Assembly (NCBI GenBank): GCA_022316685.1
Contig: JAKJHU010000108.1
Location: forward strand, 992,001 to 1,056,000
DNA from: Progne subis subis
Lineage: Eukaryota > Chordata > Aves > Passeriformes > Hirundinidae
Reading direction: 5' to 3'
DNA length: 64,000 bases
In this document: in pieces, positions 21,322 to 33,330 of the stretch
How the letters are laid out: every line of letters begins with the position of its first letter
Numbering within the stretch: the stretch's first letter is position 1
Notes under the pieces: generated by a model
Seen by the model: the letters and a program-made list of their open reading frames with translations, nothing else
Database searches by the model: none
Told to the model about the DNA's origin: nothing
Position numbers and translations under genes: made by a program

Positions 21322-22329
21322 TGCGAGCTCGCAAGGGATAAAGAGCCCAGGCCTGGAGGTGCCACCACCTGCAAGAGCCAAGCTGGGAAAAGGGGGCCCG
21401 GGAGGGAATGAAATCCCGTTAAATAAATAGGATCAGCAGGTGCACAGCCAGTGGTGGCCCCCAACCATGGGAAGAAAGCAAAACACTTCCAATAGAAGGG
21501 ATCGCATGGAAGCTCATCCATTAGCCAGCTGTTCTCCATGGTGAGGGACAGTCGGGATGGGCAGGTTTGAAACCTGGAAGTCTCCAAATCCAGCTGCTCA
21601 CCTGGTACCAGGTGTTGCTGCTGCCACCAAGCAAGAGGTTTGTTTTCATGAGAAGAACCCTCCTGCAAGCCCCTGAATGCCTCTGGCCATGTCTTTTCCA
21701 GCTTTCCTGGATCTCTTCCTCAGCCCAACTCCCTCCTGCCTTCAGCTCAGTTGTATCACAACATCTGGGCCAAATTTACTCTCTTTGTAATTGATTTCAG
21801 TGGTTTCCACCATGGGCTTTTTGGAGTCCCTCTCCACAGCCATCACTGTGATCAGCATCCAAAAAGGATTTTCTAAGCCAGCACGTCACAGCGCTGACAG
21901 AAACCCTCCCCACGCTCCAGGACTGGGCAGCAGAGTTCAAACCCCACATCTGAACGCTCACAGAGTGACCTTTACTGAGTTGAAAAAACCCCAGCCCCGA
22001 GGTTTTACTCACGCAGAGGATATTTGTCCTCGGTGGAATGTGTGTCAGAGGGCGTGAAAGTGAGAGTGTCTTGAGGTTCCTGATTGCTCAGCCTCATAGT
22101 GGATGAATCATATGATAACGCCACAGCAACATCCTGCAGCATTGTCGGGAGCCTCTATTTCTGGCACCGTGTCCCTGCTCTGCCTCGTGAGCAAGTTTTA
22201 TTGCTCTCTGCTACAGAAAACCCAAACCAAGCGCGCTGGACGCTCCTCCTGCCGGCACCGGCCAAAATCCCGAGTGCCTCACCGAGCCTGAGACGCGCGC
22301 TCGGGTGATGGGTGGTGCTGATAGGGCTG
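21322..22329. other. No gene recognised
   Basis: Mixed sequence with no repeat family and no convincing exon. Confidence 0.5.
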
Positions 22330-22363
22330 GGATGGATGGATGGATGGACTGGATGGATGGATA
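22330..22363. repeat. (GGAT)n microsatellite
   Basis: Seven or eight GGAT units are interrupted by one ACT. Confidence 0.95.
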
Positions 22364-22673
22364 GCTGCTGGGGACCTGAGCAGCTCTCCACGTGTGAGGA
22401 ACAATATTTGCGTTTCCCTGGCCAGCAGCTCAGCTCAGTGGGAATATCAGGAACGGGGACAAGGCTTGGGAGGCACTGGGTGCTGGGGGAATGAGCTTAG
22501 CAGTGCGGGTCAGATTTATCTTTGCCTGTTTTCCCTTCTGGATGACCACAAGAAAATCATTTCGCCTTTTCTCCCTTCTTTTTTGTCTCTCCAGACCCAC
22601 AGTCCACGGCTCTGCTGCTCTTTGAGCTGCACCAGGAGCACTCTCAACTTCCTCTGCCACCCTAAACACAAAA

Positions 22674-22722
22674 TGAGGATCTTTAAGGTCTTTTCCAGCC
22701 CAAACCACTCCACGATTCCACC
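22674..22722 (+). mobile_element. CR1 LINE 3' terminal fragment
   Basis: GATCTTTAAGGTCTTTTCC followed by 'agcccaaaccactccacgat' is the last 45-50 bases of CR1. Confidence 0.75.
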
Positions 22723-24590
22723 TGTGGGAAGCCAAACGTGGCGTGGCACAGCAAAACAGATTTTGGGATTGCAGGAGAGAAAACACCGAGGATCTGCACA
22801 AAAATCCAGCTGGGATCCCAGTTTGGAATTTCAGGCGCACATTTCTAACCCCTAAACACCACAGGTGGGGCCCCAGGGGTACAGACATGAGATGTGGCTG
22901 CTTTGGGGTGCAGACCCAGCTGCTCCATGCATCCCTTCCTTGGGAAAGGTTTGCTGTAGGAACTCTTGGAACAGCCACACTTAGGGCAGAGACCCTTCCC
23001 GAGGTGATAGCAGGATTTTGGAACTCCGGTTCCAAACCATCAACAAATGGAGCTCATATTTCACCTCATATTTCAGCCACAATCCCACAAGATTCCAGGG
23101 AACCGTGGTGGAAACACCTTGGGAAAAATCAGGATAACTGGTGCAACAGCATTTTTGCGGGGAATAACACCAGGAAAAACCTTTAAGTCCCGTAAAAGTC
23201 CATTCAAAAACTTCCAAACCAATGTTTTATCTCTCATTAGAAATTACTTTTTGTGGTTTACTTCTACATAGTTTTGACCGTTTCATATATTAAAGAAAAA
23301 ACCAATGTCGACGCAGAACCCTTTTAATCCATCCCTAGTTTATACATATTGCCTTTTAAAAACTAGTCAGTATTCTGACTGAAATGAGAAAATCTGATCA
23401 AATGTAACTTTTTTAGGAAGAAAAGAGGAAAATCTTCCTTCAGACAAAGTCTAGGCCTGTTTCTGAAAATGGCTAAATTTGAAACATTTTGCAAGAATTA
23501 TCTTCTGTTTAATTCTAAACCCAACAGATTTCTTGAACACCACTAAATGATCACCATCACTGTTTTTCCATCTCCACTGGAAACACTTGCAGTAGGAATT
23601 TCCAGGATGTTCCCACTAATAGGAAGGAGATTTTTAAAACAATCTAGGGGATTAGCCACACATCTTCCATTAAAACTAAAGCACCCTTGACTGCTTTACA
23701 ATCTCGTGAGATTAATTTGAAGAAAGTCTATTTAAAATGAATGGAAAAGTGGGCCAATATTTAAATGTAGGAGCTGAATCCCTTTTCAGTGAATTTCCAC
23801 ACGTGCAGCACACAAAAGGGGCTGCTCTGGGTTCTGAGTGGAGTTAAAATGGTTAAATTTGCATTGAAATAATTTAATTCCATGTCAAAACAAACACTGA
23901 AACCAAAACCAACTAAAAAGAAAAATTGGTTTAAAGTCAAACAAGCAAATGAGGACGTCAGCAAGGGAAAGCACAGACGCTTTATGAGGTCATGTTTACA
24001 ATTTTGGCTTCGAATCTTTGGATCATTTGATCCCATTTGTCTGCTCTCAAATCCCAGACCTTAACCTGGCTCTGACACAACCCCAAAATCCAGCACGACC
24101 CCAAAAATCCAACACCACTACAAATTTTCCAGTACCCCCCTGCTGCAGGCCCAGCCAGGCTGAGCATTCCTTGCTCTGAAACGAGGGAGGAAAAAAAAAA
24201 AATCCTGTCAAATTCAAAAAATATCTCCAGTGCTGCCTCCTCCTCATTTCCTGACTGCAAGCAGAGCGGAAATAGCTACATTTCCTGAGCAGGGCTGTTC
24301 TCCAGGGCATGGCAGGCTGTCTGTCTGTCTGCAGCAGCAGGGGCTGCGGGCTCAGGAGAATCCCTGGATTTCCAGCGGGAGCTGGGATAACGGCACTGAG
24401 GTGTAAGGGTGCTGAGGAGACAGGGGAGGGGGATGGGAGTGACAAAAAAATGTGTTTAAAATGGGGGAAATAGGGAAAAGGAGAGGGAGACAGAGGAGAG
24501 TTGTCAACAGCCAGGTCTGTGTGCAGTGAAAGCAGATGGAACTCCAGAGTCCCCCATATTTTGTCTGTGTGCTGCATATCCTCAGGCTTC
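22723..24590. other. No gene recognised
   Basis: 23270-23760 is AT-richer and repeat-free. A short A run lies at 24190-24202. No coding, RNA or mobile-element signal is seen. Confidence 0.5.
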
Positions 24591-24594
24591 ACTC

Positions 24595-25655
24595 CAGATA
24601 AAGGGAATCTGCATCTGATTCCTTTGAAGGTGGGGTTTATAGGTCCTTATTCCATATTCCGGATACAGGGAATCCATTTGGTTCTGATTCCTCTGAAAGG
24701 GGTGTTCACATATCCTTATTCTACATCCCTATTCCATATTCTGGACACAGGGAATCCATTTGGTTCTGATTCCTCTGAAAGGGGTGTTCACATATCCTTA
24801 TTTTACATCCTTATTCCATATTCTGGACACAGGGAATCCATTTGGTTCTGATTCCTCTGAATGGTGTGTTCATACATCCTTATTCCCCCCTTATTCCATA
24901 TTCTGGATACAGGGAATCCATTTGGTCCTGATTCCTCTGAAAGGGGTGTTCACATATCCTTATTCTACACCCTTAGTCTATATTCTTTATCTAGGAAATC
25001 TTTGTGGTCCCAATCCTTCTGAAGGGGGTGCAGGTAAATCCTTATCCTGTATCTTTTTTTCCATATTTTGGATATAGGGAATCCATTTAGCTCTGATTTC
25101 TCTGAGGGGGGGGTGGTGGTGTTTATATACCCTTATTTTATATCTTTATTCCACATTCTTTATTTAGGGTGTGTTTATATACCCTTGTTTTATATCCCTA
25201 TTCCACATTCTTTATTAAGGGAATCCATTTGATCCAAATTTCTCTGAAGGGGGTGTCCATATATCCTTATTTTATGTCCTTATTCTACATTCTTTATGTA
25301 GGGAACTATTTGGTTCCAATTCCTTTGAGGGAGGGGTTTATACACCCTTATTTTATATCTTTAGTTTCTATTCCATATAAAAGGAATCCATTTGGTCCCA
25401 ATTCCTTTGAAAAGGGTGTTTATATATCCTTATTTTATATCTTTAGTCTATATTCTGTATATAGGGAACCCATTTGGTTCCAATCCCTTTGAAAAGGGGT
25501 GTTCATATATCCTTATTTTATATCCTAATTCCAAATTCTTTTTGTAGGGAATCTTTCTGATCCCAATTCCTCTGAAGGGGCTGTTTCCATGCCCCTTATC
25601 CCAATTCTGTATTTAGGGAATCCGTTTGGTCCCAACTCCTTTGAAGGGGGATTGT
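24595..25655. repeat. 82-base minisatellite, about 14 units
   Basis: The unit runs: 'agggaatccatttggtyc', then 'tgattcctctgaaaggggtg', then 'ttcacatatccttatt', then 'ctacatccttattccatatt', 'ctggata'. Units begin near 24603, 24667, 24749, 24831, 24911, 24993, 25075, 25166 (internally deleted), 25217, 25300, 25380, 25462, 25545 and 25615. Units 2-5 are nearly identical, whereas the right half is more diverged. The array has an older and a recently homogenised part. Confidence 0.9.
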
Positions 25656-26056
25656 TTTCCTGCAAGCCTCAGCCACACTCAACAACGACGAAAAAGCAAT
25701 TTATAAAGACAACATAAAGGCTTGGTTGTAGCAGGGTGGGAAAAGATTTAATAGCCCAGAGGGAAAGGGGAAGATGGATGGGCCCAGATAACTCCTGAGA
25801 AACTCTGCAAAGAGGCGGAGCAACACAACCCAATGAATCCCAGGGAAAGCCTGATCTTCCCTCCCTCAGTGGAAATCCATCCTGCCTCGGCTCCTGGTGG
25901 TCAGGGAAGCATCCAAACTAGCCCAAACACCTTTCAGGGAAGGGAGTGGTCCTGCATTGCTCTGCTCAACAGCATTTTGGGTTGTTTGTTTCCCTACGTC
26001 ATTGTTGCAATGTCTAAAGAAAAAGAGGCTGAGAACTTGAACCTTATTCACCTTTC
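25656..26056. other. No recognisable feature
   Basis: Unremarkable sequence between two minisatellites. Confidence 0.5.
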
Positions 26057-26222
26057 AGCCGTCATCTCCTAAAAGTTGGGTCCTAAAAGTTGGGTTTAAT
26101 TTCTCAACTCAGCTGTAATCTCCTAAAAGTTGGGTTTCCATTCTCAACTCAGCTGTAATCTCCTAAAAGTTGGGTTTCCCAAAAGTTTGGTTTCCCAAAA
26201 GTTGACTTCCCATTCTCAACTC
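26057..26222. repeat. ~50-base degenerate tandem repeat
   Basis: The words CTCAACTCAGCTGTAATCTC and CTAAAAGTTGGGTTTC recur three times at about 50 bases. Further shortened copies (CCCAAAAGTTTGGTTT, CCCAAAAGTTGACTT) follow to 26222. Confidence 0.85.
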
Positions 26223-27101
26223 TTTGTTTCGGCACTTTAAACCCTAAATAAAGAGATTTAGGCAGTTCTGGAGGTAAATCAGCCAGCCCTAAAGCAGAGG
26301 AAATGATGGACACTACCAGTCTCAACTCTGGATTTTAAATGACTGAAGTTAGTCAAGAAAAATCTCGTTCACGGAGGTAATTTGAGGAAAAATAATAATA
26401 AAAAAATTACAAGTATAAGGGCCTAGCTCCTCTTCTAATTAAAAAATAATCTCCAAAAATGTCCCTCAGTGACCTGAGGTCACCCCATGGCTCTGCCTGG
26501 TGGGAAGCTGCCTTGGATTTGACCCCTGCACCATCTCCCAAAGAGGATGTCAGCTGATAAAACCGATTAAAAAAAAAGTTTACTCGCTGAAAACATCACC
26601 TCAGCCTGACCAGCACCAAGCCCAATCAATCTGCTGAGCTGCCCCATTTTTCACCCACAAAACATCTTTGCTTTGGTAATTATCAATCACCCTTCTGCAG
26701 AAAGGTTCCTCCAATTTTTATTTTTTTTTTTTATAAACTACTCAGTCCTTGGAGAGACAGATGAATTTTAATGATTTAGATTATTAACCTAAAGGTTGAT
26801 CCAGACTGGGAGGAACAGAATAATTTGTTTAATCATTATTATTATTTATAATTATTTAACATAGGGGAGAAAAATATCACCTTAAATGTCATCATGATGC
26901 TTTTTTAATTGCCTCGGATGAAATTCAGAATAATCACTACTCTGTAAATGTATACAGATCTAATTTTAAATACCCTAAGATGCTGGATATTTCTCTGGAA
27001 AATGCAGAGGATGCATGTTCATTACTGGACTAGGGAATTGCAAAGACAGAAAGGAATTGATCAACCGGTTATTGAAAATTAATTCTTTTCCCAAATCACA
27101 G
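26223..27101. other. No gene recognised; AT-rich
   Basis: AT-rich sequence contains short A/T runs (26394-26407, 26719-26732) and ATTATTATTATTTATAATTA near 26836. It has no repeat family and no exon. Confidence 0.5.
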
Positions 27102-27145
27102 CTGGGCTTTTATTTGACACGAGGCAGAAGAAGAAGCTGAGCCAG
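27102..27145 (+). other. Candidate 44-nt exon (plus strand)
   Basis: A T-rich acceptor (TTCTTTTCCCAAATCACAG) precedes the segment and GCCAG/GTAATT ends it. One frame is open and reads GLLFDTRQKKKLSQ. The donor is moderate. No family is recognised and chance is quite possible. Confidence 0.12.
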
Positions 27146-27499
27146 GTAATTTTTTCTTATTCTCTCATTCCAGAACTTTAGGACGTGCCCTTTAGGAGGA
27201 AGGCATGATTTGTGGATGCCTAAAAACGTGCTTTTAATTTGTAATATTTGTGTTGCGGAGTTATCTGCACTAAGAACGGTCACCCTGAGGGATGCCCAGC
27301 GCAAGGAAAAACTTCCATCTGTGAGGAATACTGGAGCCCAGCCCCACATGGGGTGTTTAAAACCACAGGAAATGCACAAAACTCACAAATTCCAAAGGAA
27401 TTGTTGCTGGTTTCGTTTGGTTTGGTGTTTGTTGGGGCTTTTTGGGGATTCATGCGGCTTCTTTTTGGAGATGAACAGCATTAAAAAAAATAAGTTTGG

Positions 27500-27652
27500 G
27501 GATGGAATAGGGTGCCCAGAGCAGCTGGATCCCTGGCAGTGTCCAAGGCCAGGCTGGAGCAGCCTGGGCCAGTGGAAGGAGCCCGTGCCCATGGCAGGGC
27601 TGGAAGGAGGAGACTACTGAAGGTCCTGTCCAACCCAAACCATTCTGGGCTT
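27500..27652 (+). mobile_element. CR1 LINE 3' end, internally shortened
   Basis: The order 'gggtgcccagagcagctgg', 'atccctggcagtgtccaagg', 'ccaggctggagcagcctggg', 'tgcccatggcaggg' and 'gtcctgtccaacccaaacca' is CR1. The usual 'gtggctgcc' is missing, and the end is shifted to 'ttctgggcttc'. Confidence 0.9.
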
Positions 27653-28023
27653 CAATGAAGGACAACCCTGTGCAGGACCAGCATCTCCAGGGAAGGAACA
27701 GCATCAAAGTGGGACCTGGGGCTGCAGTCCTGACCTGCCCCTACAAACACAGCCTAAAGCAGGGACAGCTCCTATGCAATGGAGTCAAATGGGAACTGGG
27801 GCCATCCCAGAGCCCACCCTGCTCATCCCTGCTCCTTCTGGGAGGCTGGGATCAGTGTAAGAGCAAGATTTTCCAAGGTCACCCACCAGCACCATCCCCA
27901 GGGGCTGCAGAGCTGCCCCGGGGCACGTTCCTGACAGGAAAACGACACAGATAACCCAAAAGATGGAAAGAGAAGTAAAGGATCCCCCCAGCCCAGTGCC
28001 AGGCAACACAAAGCTCCTGAATT

Positions 28024-28446
28024 TGCTGCATTTCCAGCAGATAACCCCAGATTTTTTTCCCTGCCCACTGGATTTTCCAAAGCCCTTGGACATCCAGCAG
28101 GTAACCCAGCGTTTCTCCCTGCCCACATCTGATTTTCCAAAGCCCTTGGACTTCAAACAGGTAATCCCACATTTTTCCCTGCCCATTGGATTTTCCAAAG
28201 CCCTTGGACATTTAGCAGGTAACCCAGCATTTCTCCCTGCTCACACTTGATTTTCTAAAACTCTTGGACATTTAGCAGGTAACCCAGCATTTCTCCCTGC
28301 TCACGCTTGATTTTCTAAAACTCTTGGACATTTAGCAGGTAACCCAGCATTTCTCCCTGCTCACGCTTGATTTTCTAAAACTCTTGGACATTTAGCAGGT
28401 AACCCAGCATTTCTCCCTGCCCACCCTGGATTTTCCAAAGCCCTTT
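28024..28446. repeat. 60-base minisatellite, about 7 units
   Basis: The unit runs 'gattttctaaaactcttgg', 'acatttagcaggtaaccc', 'agcatttctccctgctcac', 'gctt'. The last four to five units are spaced at exactly 60 bases, and the two central ones (28249-28308 and 28309-28368) are identical, while the left units are more diverged. Unequal exchange has homogenised the right side. Confidence 0.95.
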
Positions 28447-31023
28447 GTCCCCCAGAGCTGAGCTAGGGCAAGGCCTGCCCGTTCCCCACCCCGTCCCCGT
28501 GTCCGTGCTGGGGACAGGCCCCACGAGCCCGGGCTCGGGGAAACATTTGCATTTTCCTTGGCACAGGTACAGCATTCAGAATTCTTTCAGGCCAGGCCAA
28601 TTAAAACAAGCTGAAAACTGCTGAGTGAAGCAGTTTCAGGCAGGATCTGCTTACATTCCCCCTCGGAGAAAAGCGGGGGGCCCCACTTGCTGTAACTCTC
28701 TCCCTCTCTGCACAGCGTGGGCTTTGCGCTGGTTTTTTTTTTTTCTTTTTTTCTTTTTTTTTTTCCCTTTTTAAGGTGGAATAACTTGTGTCCTTTACAC
28801 AGGGCCTCTAAGAGATGGGTGGCAGGACTTGAGAATGTGGCTTCGTTTTCAAGCCGGGCTGTAAAACCAAATTGAGGCATGGGAATTTTTTTAAAAAAAG
28901 AAAAAAAATAAAGAAAAAACCACCAACCCCAAAACTGGTAACTCTGCACAGATTAACACACTTTACCTCCTTCACAAACCTTGCATGGTATTTTCTTAAA
29001 AAGGAATAAAGCCACATAATTAGCAATCAGTTGAAGCCTAAGGCTTTTCTGCCACCACAGAGACTATTCAATGCCTACTGGCTCCCCTAACACAGTCCCA
29101 TTACTCCTGGGTTTCATTTTGGACAGCTTCTTTCAAACCTCAGCCGCGTTTTAAATGCAAACTGACAGGTTAAAAGATACCATTTTTATACCCCTGAGCA
29201 AATGAAGGGAAATAAAATTAAGAAGCCCATCCTACCAGGGCTGCTTTATTTTGTAGTGATAAACCTTGAGTGCTGGAGGGATGATGAAGGGTCCCAGGGA
29301 TGGAAGGATATGCGGTCCAAAGGGTCAGGATCCTGCATCCACCCTTTTGTCCTGAAAAAACCCCTCCCTTTTATTGGCAGTGTCCTTCCCAGAGCCCACA
29401 GTGGCCACTCTTCCAAAGCCCTGCATGCCAGGGCTGCCACAGAGAAAACACCTGCAAATGCCCCTGCATCCTTCTGGGGGGGGAAATGGGCTAATCCAGC
29501 AGAACAAGCCAGGCCACAGGGATTTGCATTTGTTTTCATGGCTCTGAATGAGGCTGTGTCACTCCTCGGGCTGAATGGTGGGGAAATGTGTATTGCATGT
29601 AAAATTTGGGTCCATTTGGGCTCGAGCTGGGTTTCAAGTAGTGACAGAAGACAGAGGGGTCTGAAGCCAAATTTCTTTTCACCTTGATGAAGCAGCACTG
29701 GGCTCACACGAACACCAACGGCTCCCACTAATGCCTGAGCACCCAGAGCAACCAGAAACTAAATCATGACCACAGACTAAATCATCAACCTGCCACGTCA
29801 TCCCTCACCTAATTGTCACCAAGATGTTAATGAGAGGCACAGGAGGAACAAAACAGGTGAGAGCCAGAGCGAACAGAAAGGGTTGGAGACAGCAGAAACA
29901 CCGGATTGCTCAGATCATCCCTGAAAGGAGACAATTCTCTCTCTTCGCTTTCAGAGCCCTGCTCTAGGAAGGAGCTGGCCCAAGGGACTGGGAAAGTAGG
30001 ACACGAGCACTATTCTGGATCAAAATCCTTTTTCTTCCTCAAAGGCTGCCGTGTGCCCTCCTCAACGACCTCGCTGTCACCTGCCACACAGGTGCCTACA
30101 AAGGCATTTATTGATTTCAGCAGGGCAGACAAAGAACAGGCACCCTCAGTCCCTGAAGTACAGGGAACGTGCCATGAGCATCCTGTGAGCCCAGCTCTGC
30201 CTGCACAGAGCGTGGGGTTATTGATCTCTGAAAGGGTGAGAGGATCCCCAAATTTCATAACGGGGGGCAGCGTGTGACACTCACGTGGGGGTGAAGGCAC
30301 TTGAAAGGACGCAGCTGATGAGCTCCCCTTCCTGCCCTGCTCCACAGCCCCACCTCTCCCCTCGGGATAACTCCTCCCATCCCTCTCATCCGCAAGCAAT
30401 AATGTCTTTTATCTGCTAGAGATTTTTCCTGCTTTCTTCCCCTCACGGGGGAACCTCATCCAGTCTCCACCTGGATTCACCTCTCCACAGCAAAAAGCAA
30501 AAATGAACAAACAATTCTCCAGGCAGAGATCTCCTCTCCAGGTGTAGGCAAGGACTGTTATTGGAAATCCAGAGAAAAAGGGAAAGAATACAAAGAAAAT
30601 CTTTTGCAACTGAGCTGCCTTGAGGTGGATCAAGGTTCCACCTACCTGCAACACTTCCTAGTGACTTTTGCTCAACTCATCCCCCAAGCTGGGATCTACT
30701 AGGCTGCTTTTCCTCCTGGTCTTCAAGAGGGAGAAAAAAAGGGGCAAAAAAGAAAAGAGGGGATCAGGAAACACCCACTTGGCCACTGTCCCGAGCAATT
30801 CCCAGGACGTGAGCGAGCCCAGCTTTCCTGCTGTCCCCTCAAAGATGGTATTTCCACTCCCACCGTTCCCCCTCCTCCTTATCTCCCTCCCCGCTGGCCC
30901 CCTGAGCCCAGCAGTGCAGATTAGATGCCGAGCAATGCGCAGAGCCCCGACTCCCCCAGACAGCCTGCAGAGATAAAAGCAGCCAAACACTGTCCAGAGA
31001 CAGCGAGGGCAGAGCCGGGCTCC
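28447..31023. other. No gene recognised
   Basis: T-rich runs lie at 28731-28763 and A-rich runs at 28890-28919. Octamer words ATTTGCAT occur at 28545-28552 and 29522-29529. Nothing coding or RNA-like is seen; the 160-codon frames near 29202-29728 have no domain. Confidence 0.5.
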
Positions 31024-31419
31024 CTCTGGGTGATGCCTGGAACTGGGGACGCTCCAGCAGCTGGCCCGCGAGTCCTAGAGGCAGAAACACTTCTTTCTGC
31101 TCCCTGGGCTTAAATATGAATCACGTTTTCTAAAATATCTGATGGAAACTTTCTTTGAGCATCAAGAGCTGCTGCTCAGGGGTGCAAAGGAGCAGGCACT
31201 GCCAACCTGCAGGGGTGCAGCTCTGGGTGATGCCTGGAACTGGGGACACTCCAGCAGCTGGCCTGTGAGCCCTAGAGGCAGAATCATTTCTTCCTGCTCC
31301 CCGGGCTTAAATGAGAATCAAATTTTTCCAAAATATGCAATAGAAACTTTCTTTGAGCATCAAAGAGGTGCTGCTCAGGGGTGCAAAGGAGCAGGCACTG
31401 CCAACCTGCAGGGGTGCAG
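31024..31419. repeat. 197-base tandem duplication, two copies
   Basis: Copy 1 (31024-31220) and copy 2 (31221-31419) both run from CTCTGGGTGATGCCTGGAAC to GCCAACCTGCAGGGGTGCAG. Both contain GAAACTTTCTTTGAGCATCA and differ at scattered bases. They are head to tail without a spacer, and the first four bases of a third copy follow. Confidence 0.95.
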
Positions 31420-33103
31420 CTCTCCTGTCGTTCCACACACCTCTGTTTGCCCCTCAAATGAGCCAACAGCACTGATCAGAAGTAAAGTGCTGGTCCCACC
31501 TGTGTCCCCATGGCTGACCCCGAGAGCAGAGGCCCAGCAAAGCTGTCCCCGCTCCCTGGGTCCCTCCCTGGTGACACAGTGAGGGCTGGGGTTGACACAG
31601 CAATACAGTCACGGGTGGCACGGGCAGGGACACGCCGGGCAGTGTCCAGGGGGTTCTCCAGAGCAGGAGCTGTCACACTGATCCCGGGCTCCTCCAGAGC
31701 CGGTTGGAGCCGTCGGGCAGAGCACACAAAAGGACCATTCAGGGCAAAACCCAGCAGCAGAGACAAAGCAGATGCTCCGGGGAAGTTTGCGAAGGCCCTG
31801 GCACAGAAGGTTGGCAAAGCTCCTCTCCCAAATCAGGGCTGATCCCCTCGGCAGCACGGGGAGCCCCGGAGCAGCCCGGTGGCAGCGGCACAGTTTGCAG
31901 GAAGGGCAGTGTGGAGGGCAAAGCTTGGCAGGGAACAGGGATGCAGAACTGAACCAAAGCTCAGAATCCACCAGAGCTTTTTAAACTCTCCCACCAAGTT
32001 TGGCTGGTGAGGTCTATTGGGTGCCTTTTCTTTTTTTTTTCCCCTCACTCAGTGTTTTGGCAAATTAAGGAGTGGAATGGGAAAGCAAAACCTCCCGTCT
32101 GACCTGCTGGGAGCTTTACTCTTTGTGAAACACCCGAGAGGTCAAGGTGCAGAGAATTTGTGTTAGAGGTGAGGTTTCAGAGGCTGCAGGGTGGCACTGT
32201 GCGATTCTGAAGCTCTCCTGAAAGAGGATGCAATAAATCAGGCCTGAAACCAGGGACTGGTCCAAGCAAGGTCAGTTTTCTATCTGGAAAGCATAAGGGA
32301 AGATTCCAATGCTTTAAAATGAGGGAAAAAAACCCACAGCAACAAACCAACAAAACAAAACCAGTTTGAAATGAACTTCCTACTTCTTTAAAGACCCATC
32401 CAAACTGCTTTTTTGCTCCTAGCTGGTATTTCAGGAATGAGCCCGACCAAAGGCACCTGGTCTGGTTTTACAGACTGAACCGCTTTTGGAAAGGAGTCAG
32501 ATGGGATTTGGACAAAAACAACGGAGGCCCAGACACAGAGGCTGCCCTGGGAGAGCGTACCAACTGTCTGCTCAGCCTCAAACCTCTCATCATGTGCTTG
32601 CAGCGAGGGCAGGGGGACCTGTTAGGGGTGGCTGGGCTCCGTGCTCGGGGCCAGCGGCGTCGGCGCAGCTCCATCCCGGCCTCGGGGAAACTGCAAACTC
32701 TGAGCAGGCAGGACACTGCAAACAGCAGCACAAGCAAAAATGGGTGTTGGAACTCGGGAGAGCGGCAGGGGGAAGCTTGGCAGGGCTGGATGGCCAAAGC
32801 ACCTGCTGGCCCCGGACTGGGAGGTTTGCAGCGGTGCCCAGTATAAACCAGCCCTGCCCTCAGCCTGGCACAGCTCCTTCCCAGCCCTGCAGCATGGGGA
32901 GCACAGGGATCCAGCACTGCCTCAAAGCAAAACAAATCTTGGAAGGAAACGTGTGAAAAACCACTGCAGGGCTTTCCTTGGGCTTTGAAATCCTCACCCC
33001 TGCTCACTGACAATCCGGCAGGATTTAGGAGCTGGCAGACTGCAGTGCCTGCTCTCTGTGCATCACTTCTGAGAGCCTGCGGTTCTCAGGGCTGCCCTGC
33101 ACT
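31420..33103. other. No gene recognised
   Basis: GC-rich in parts (31500-31930 and 32620-32850), with several long but overlapping chance frames on both strands. I recognise no domain, and the frames overlap in mutually exclusive ways, as GC-rich non-coding DNA does. Confidence 0.45.
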
Positions 33104-33330
33104 GAATCACAGGAGGGCTTTAGGTCGGAAGGAACCTTAAAGCTCATCCAGTGCCACCCCTGGGACACCTCCACTGTCCCAGCCTGCTCCAAGCACCAGT
33201 GTCCAACCTGGCCTTGGGCACTGCCAGGGATCCAGGGGCAGCCACAGCTGCTCTGGGCACCCTGTGCCAGGGCCTCAACACCCTCTGATCACCTTCCTAA
33301 CAGCTCATCTAAATCTCTGCTCTTGTAGTT
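33104..33330 (-). mobile_element. CR1 LINE 3' end
   Basis: Read on the minus strand this is a CR1 tail. On the plus strand it shows 'gaatcacaggagggcttta', 'ggtcggaaggaaccttaaa', 'gctcatccagtgccacccc', 'ccaacctggccttgggcac', 'tgccagggatccaggggca' and 'gccacagctgctctgggca'. Confidence 0.9.

Noticed and set aside
28024..28446. CRISPR-like array
   Set aside because: Units are contiguous 60-base repeats with no unique spacers, in a vertebrate genome.
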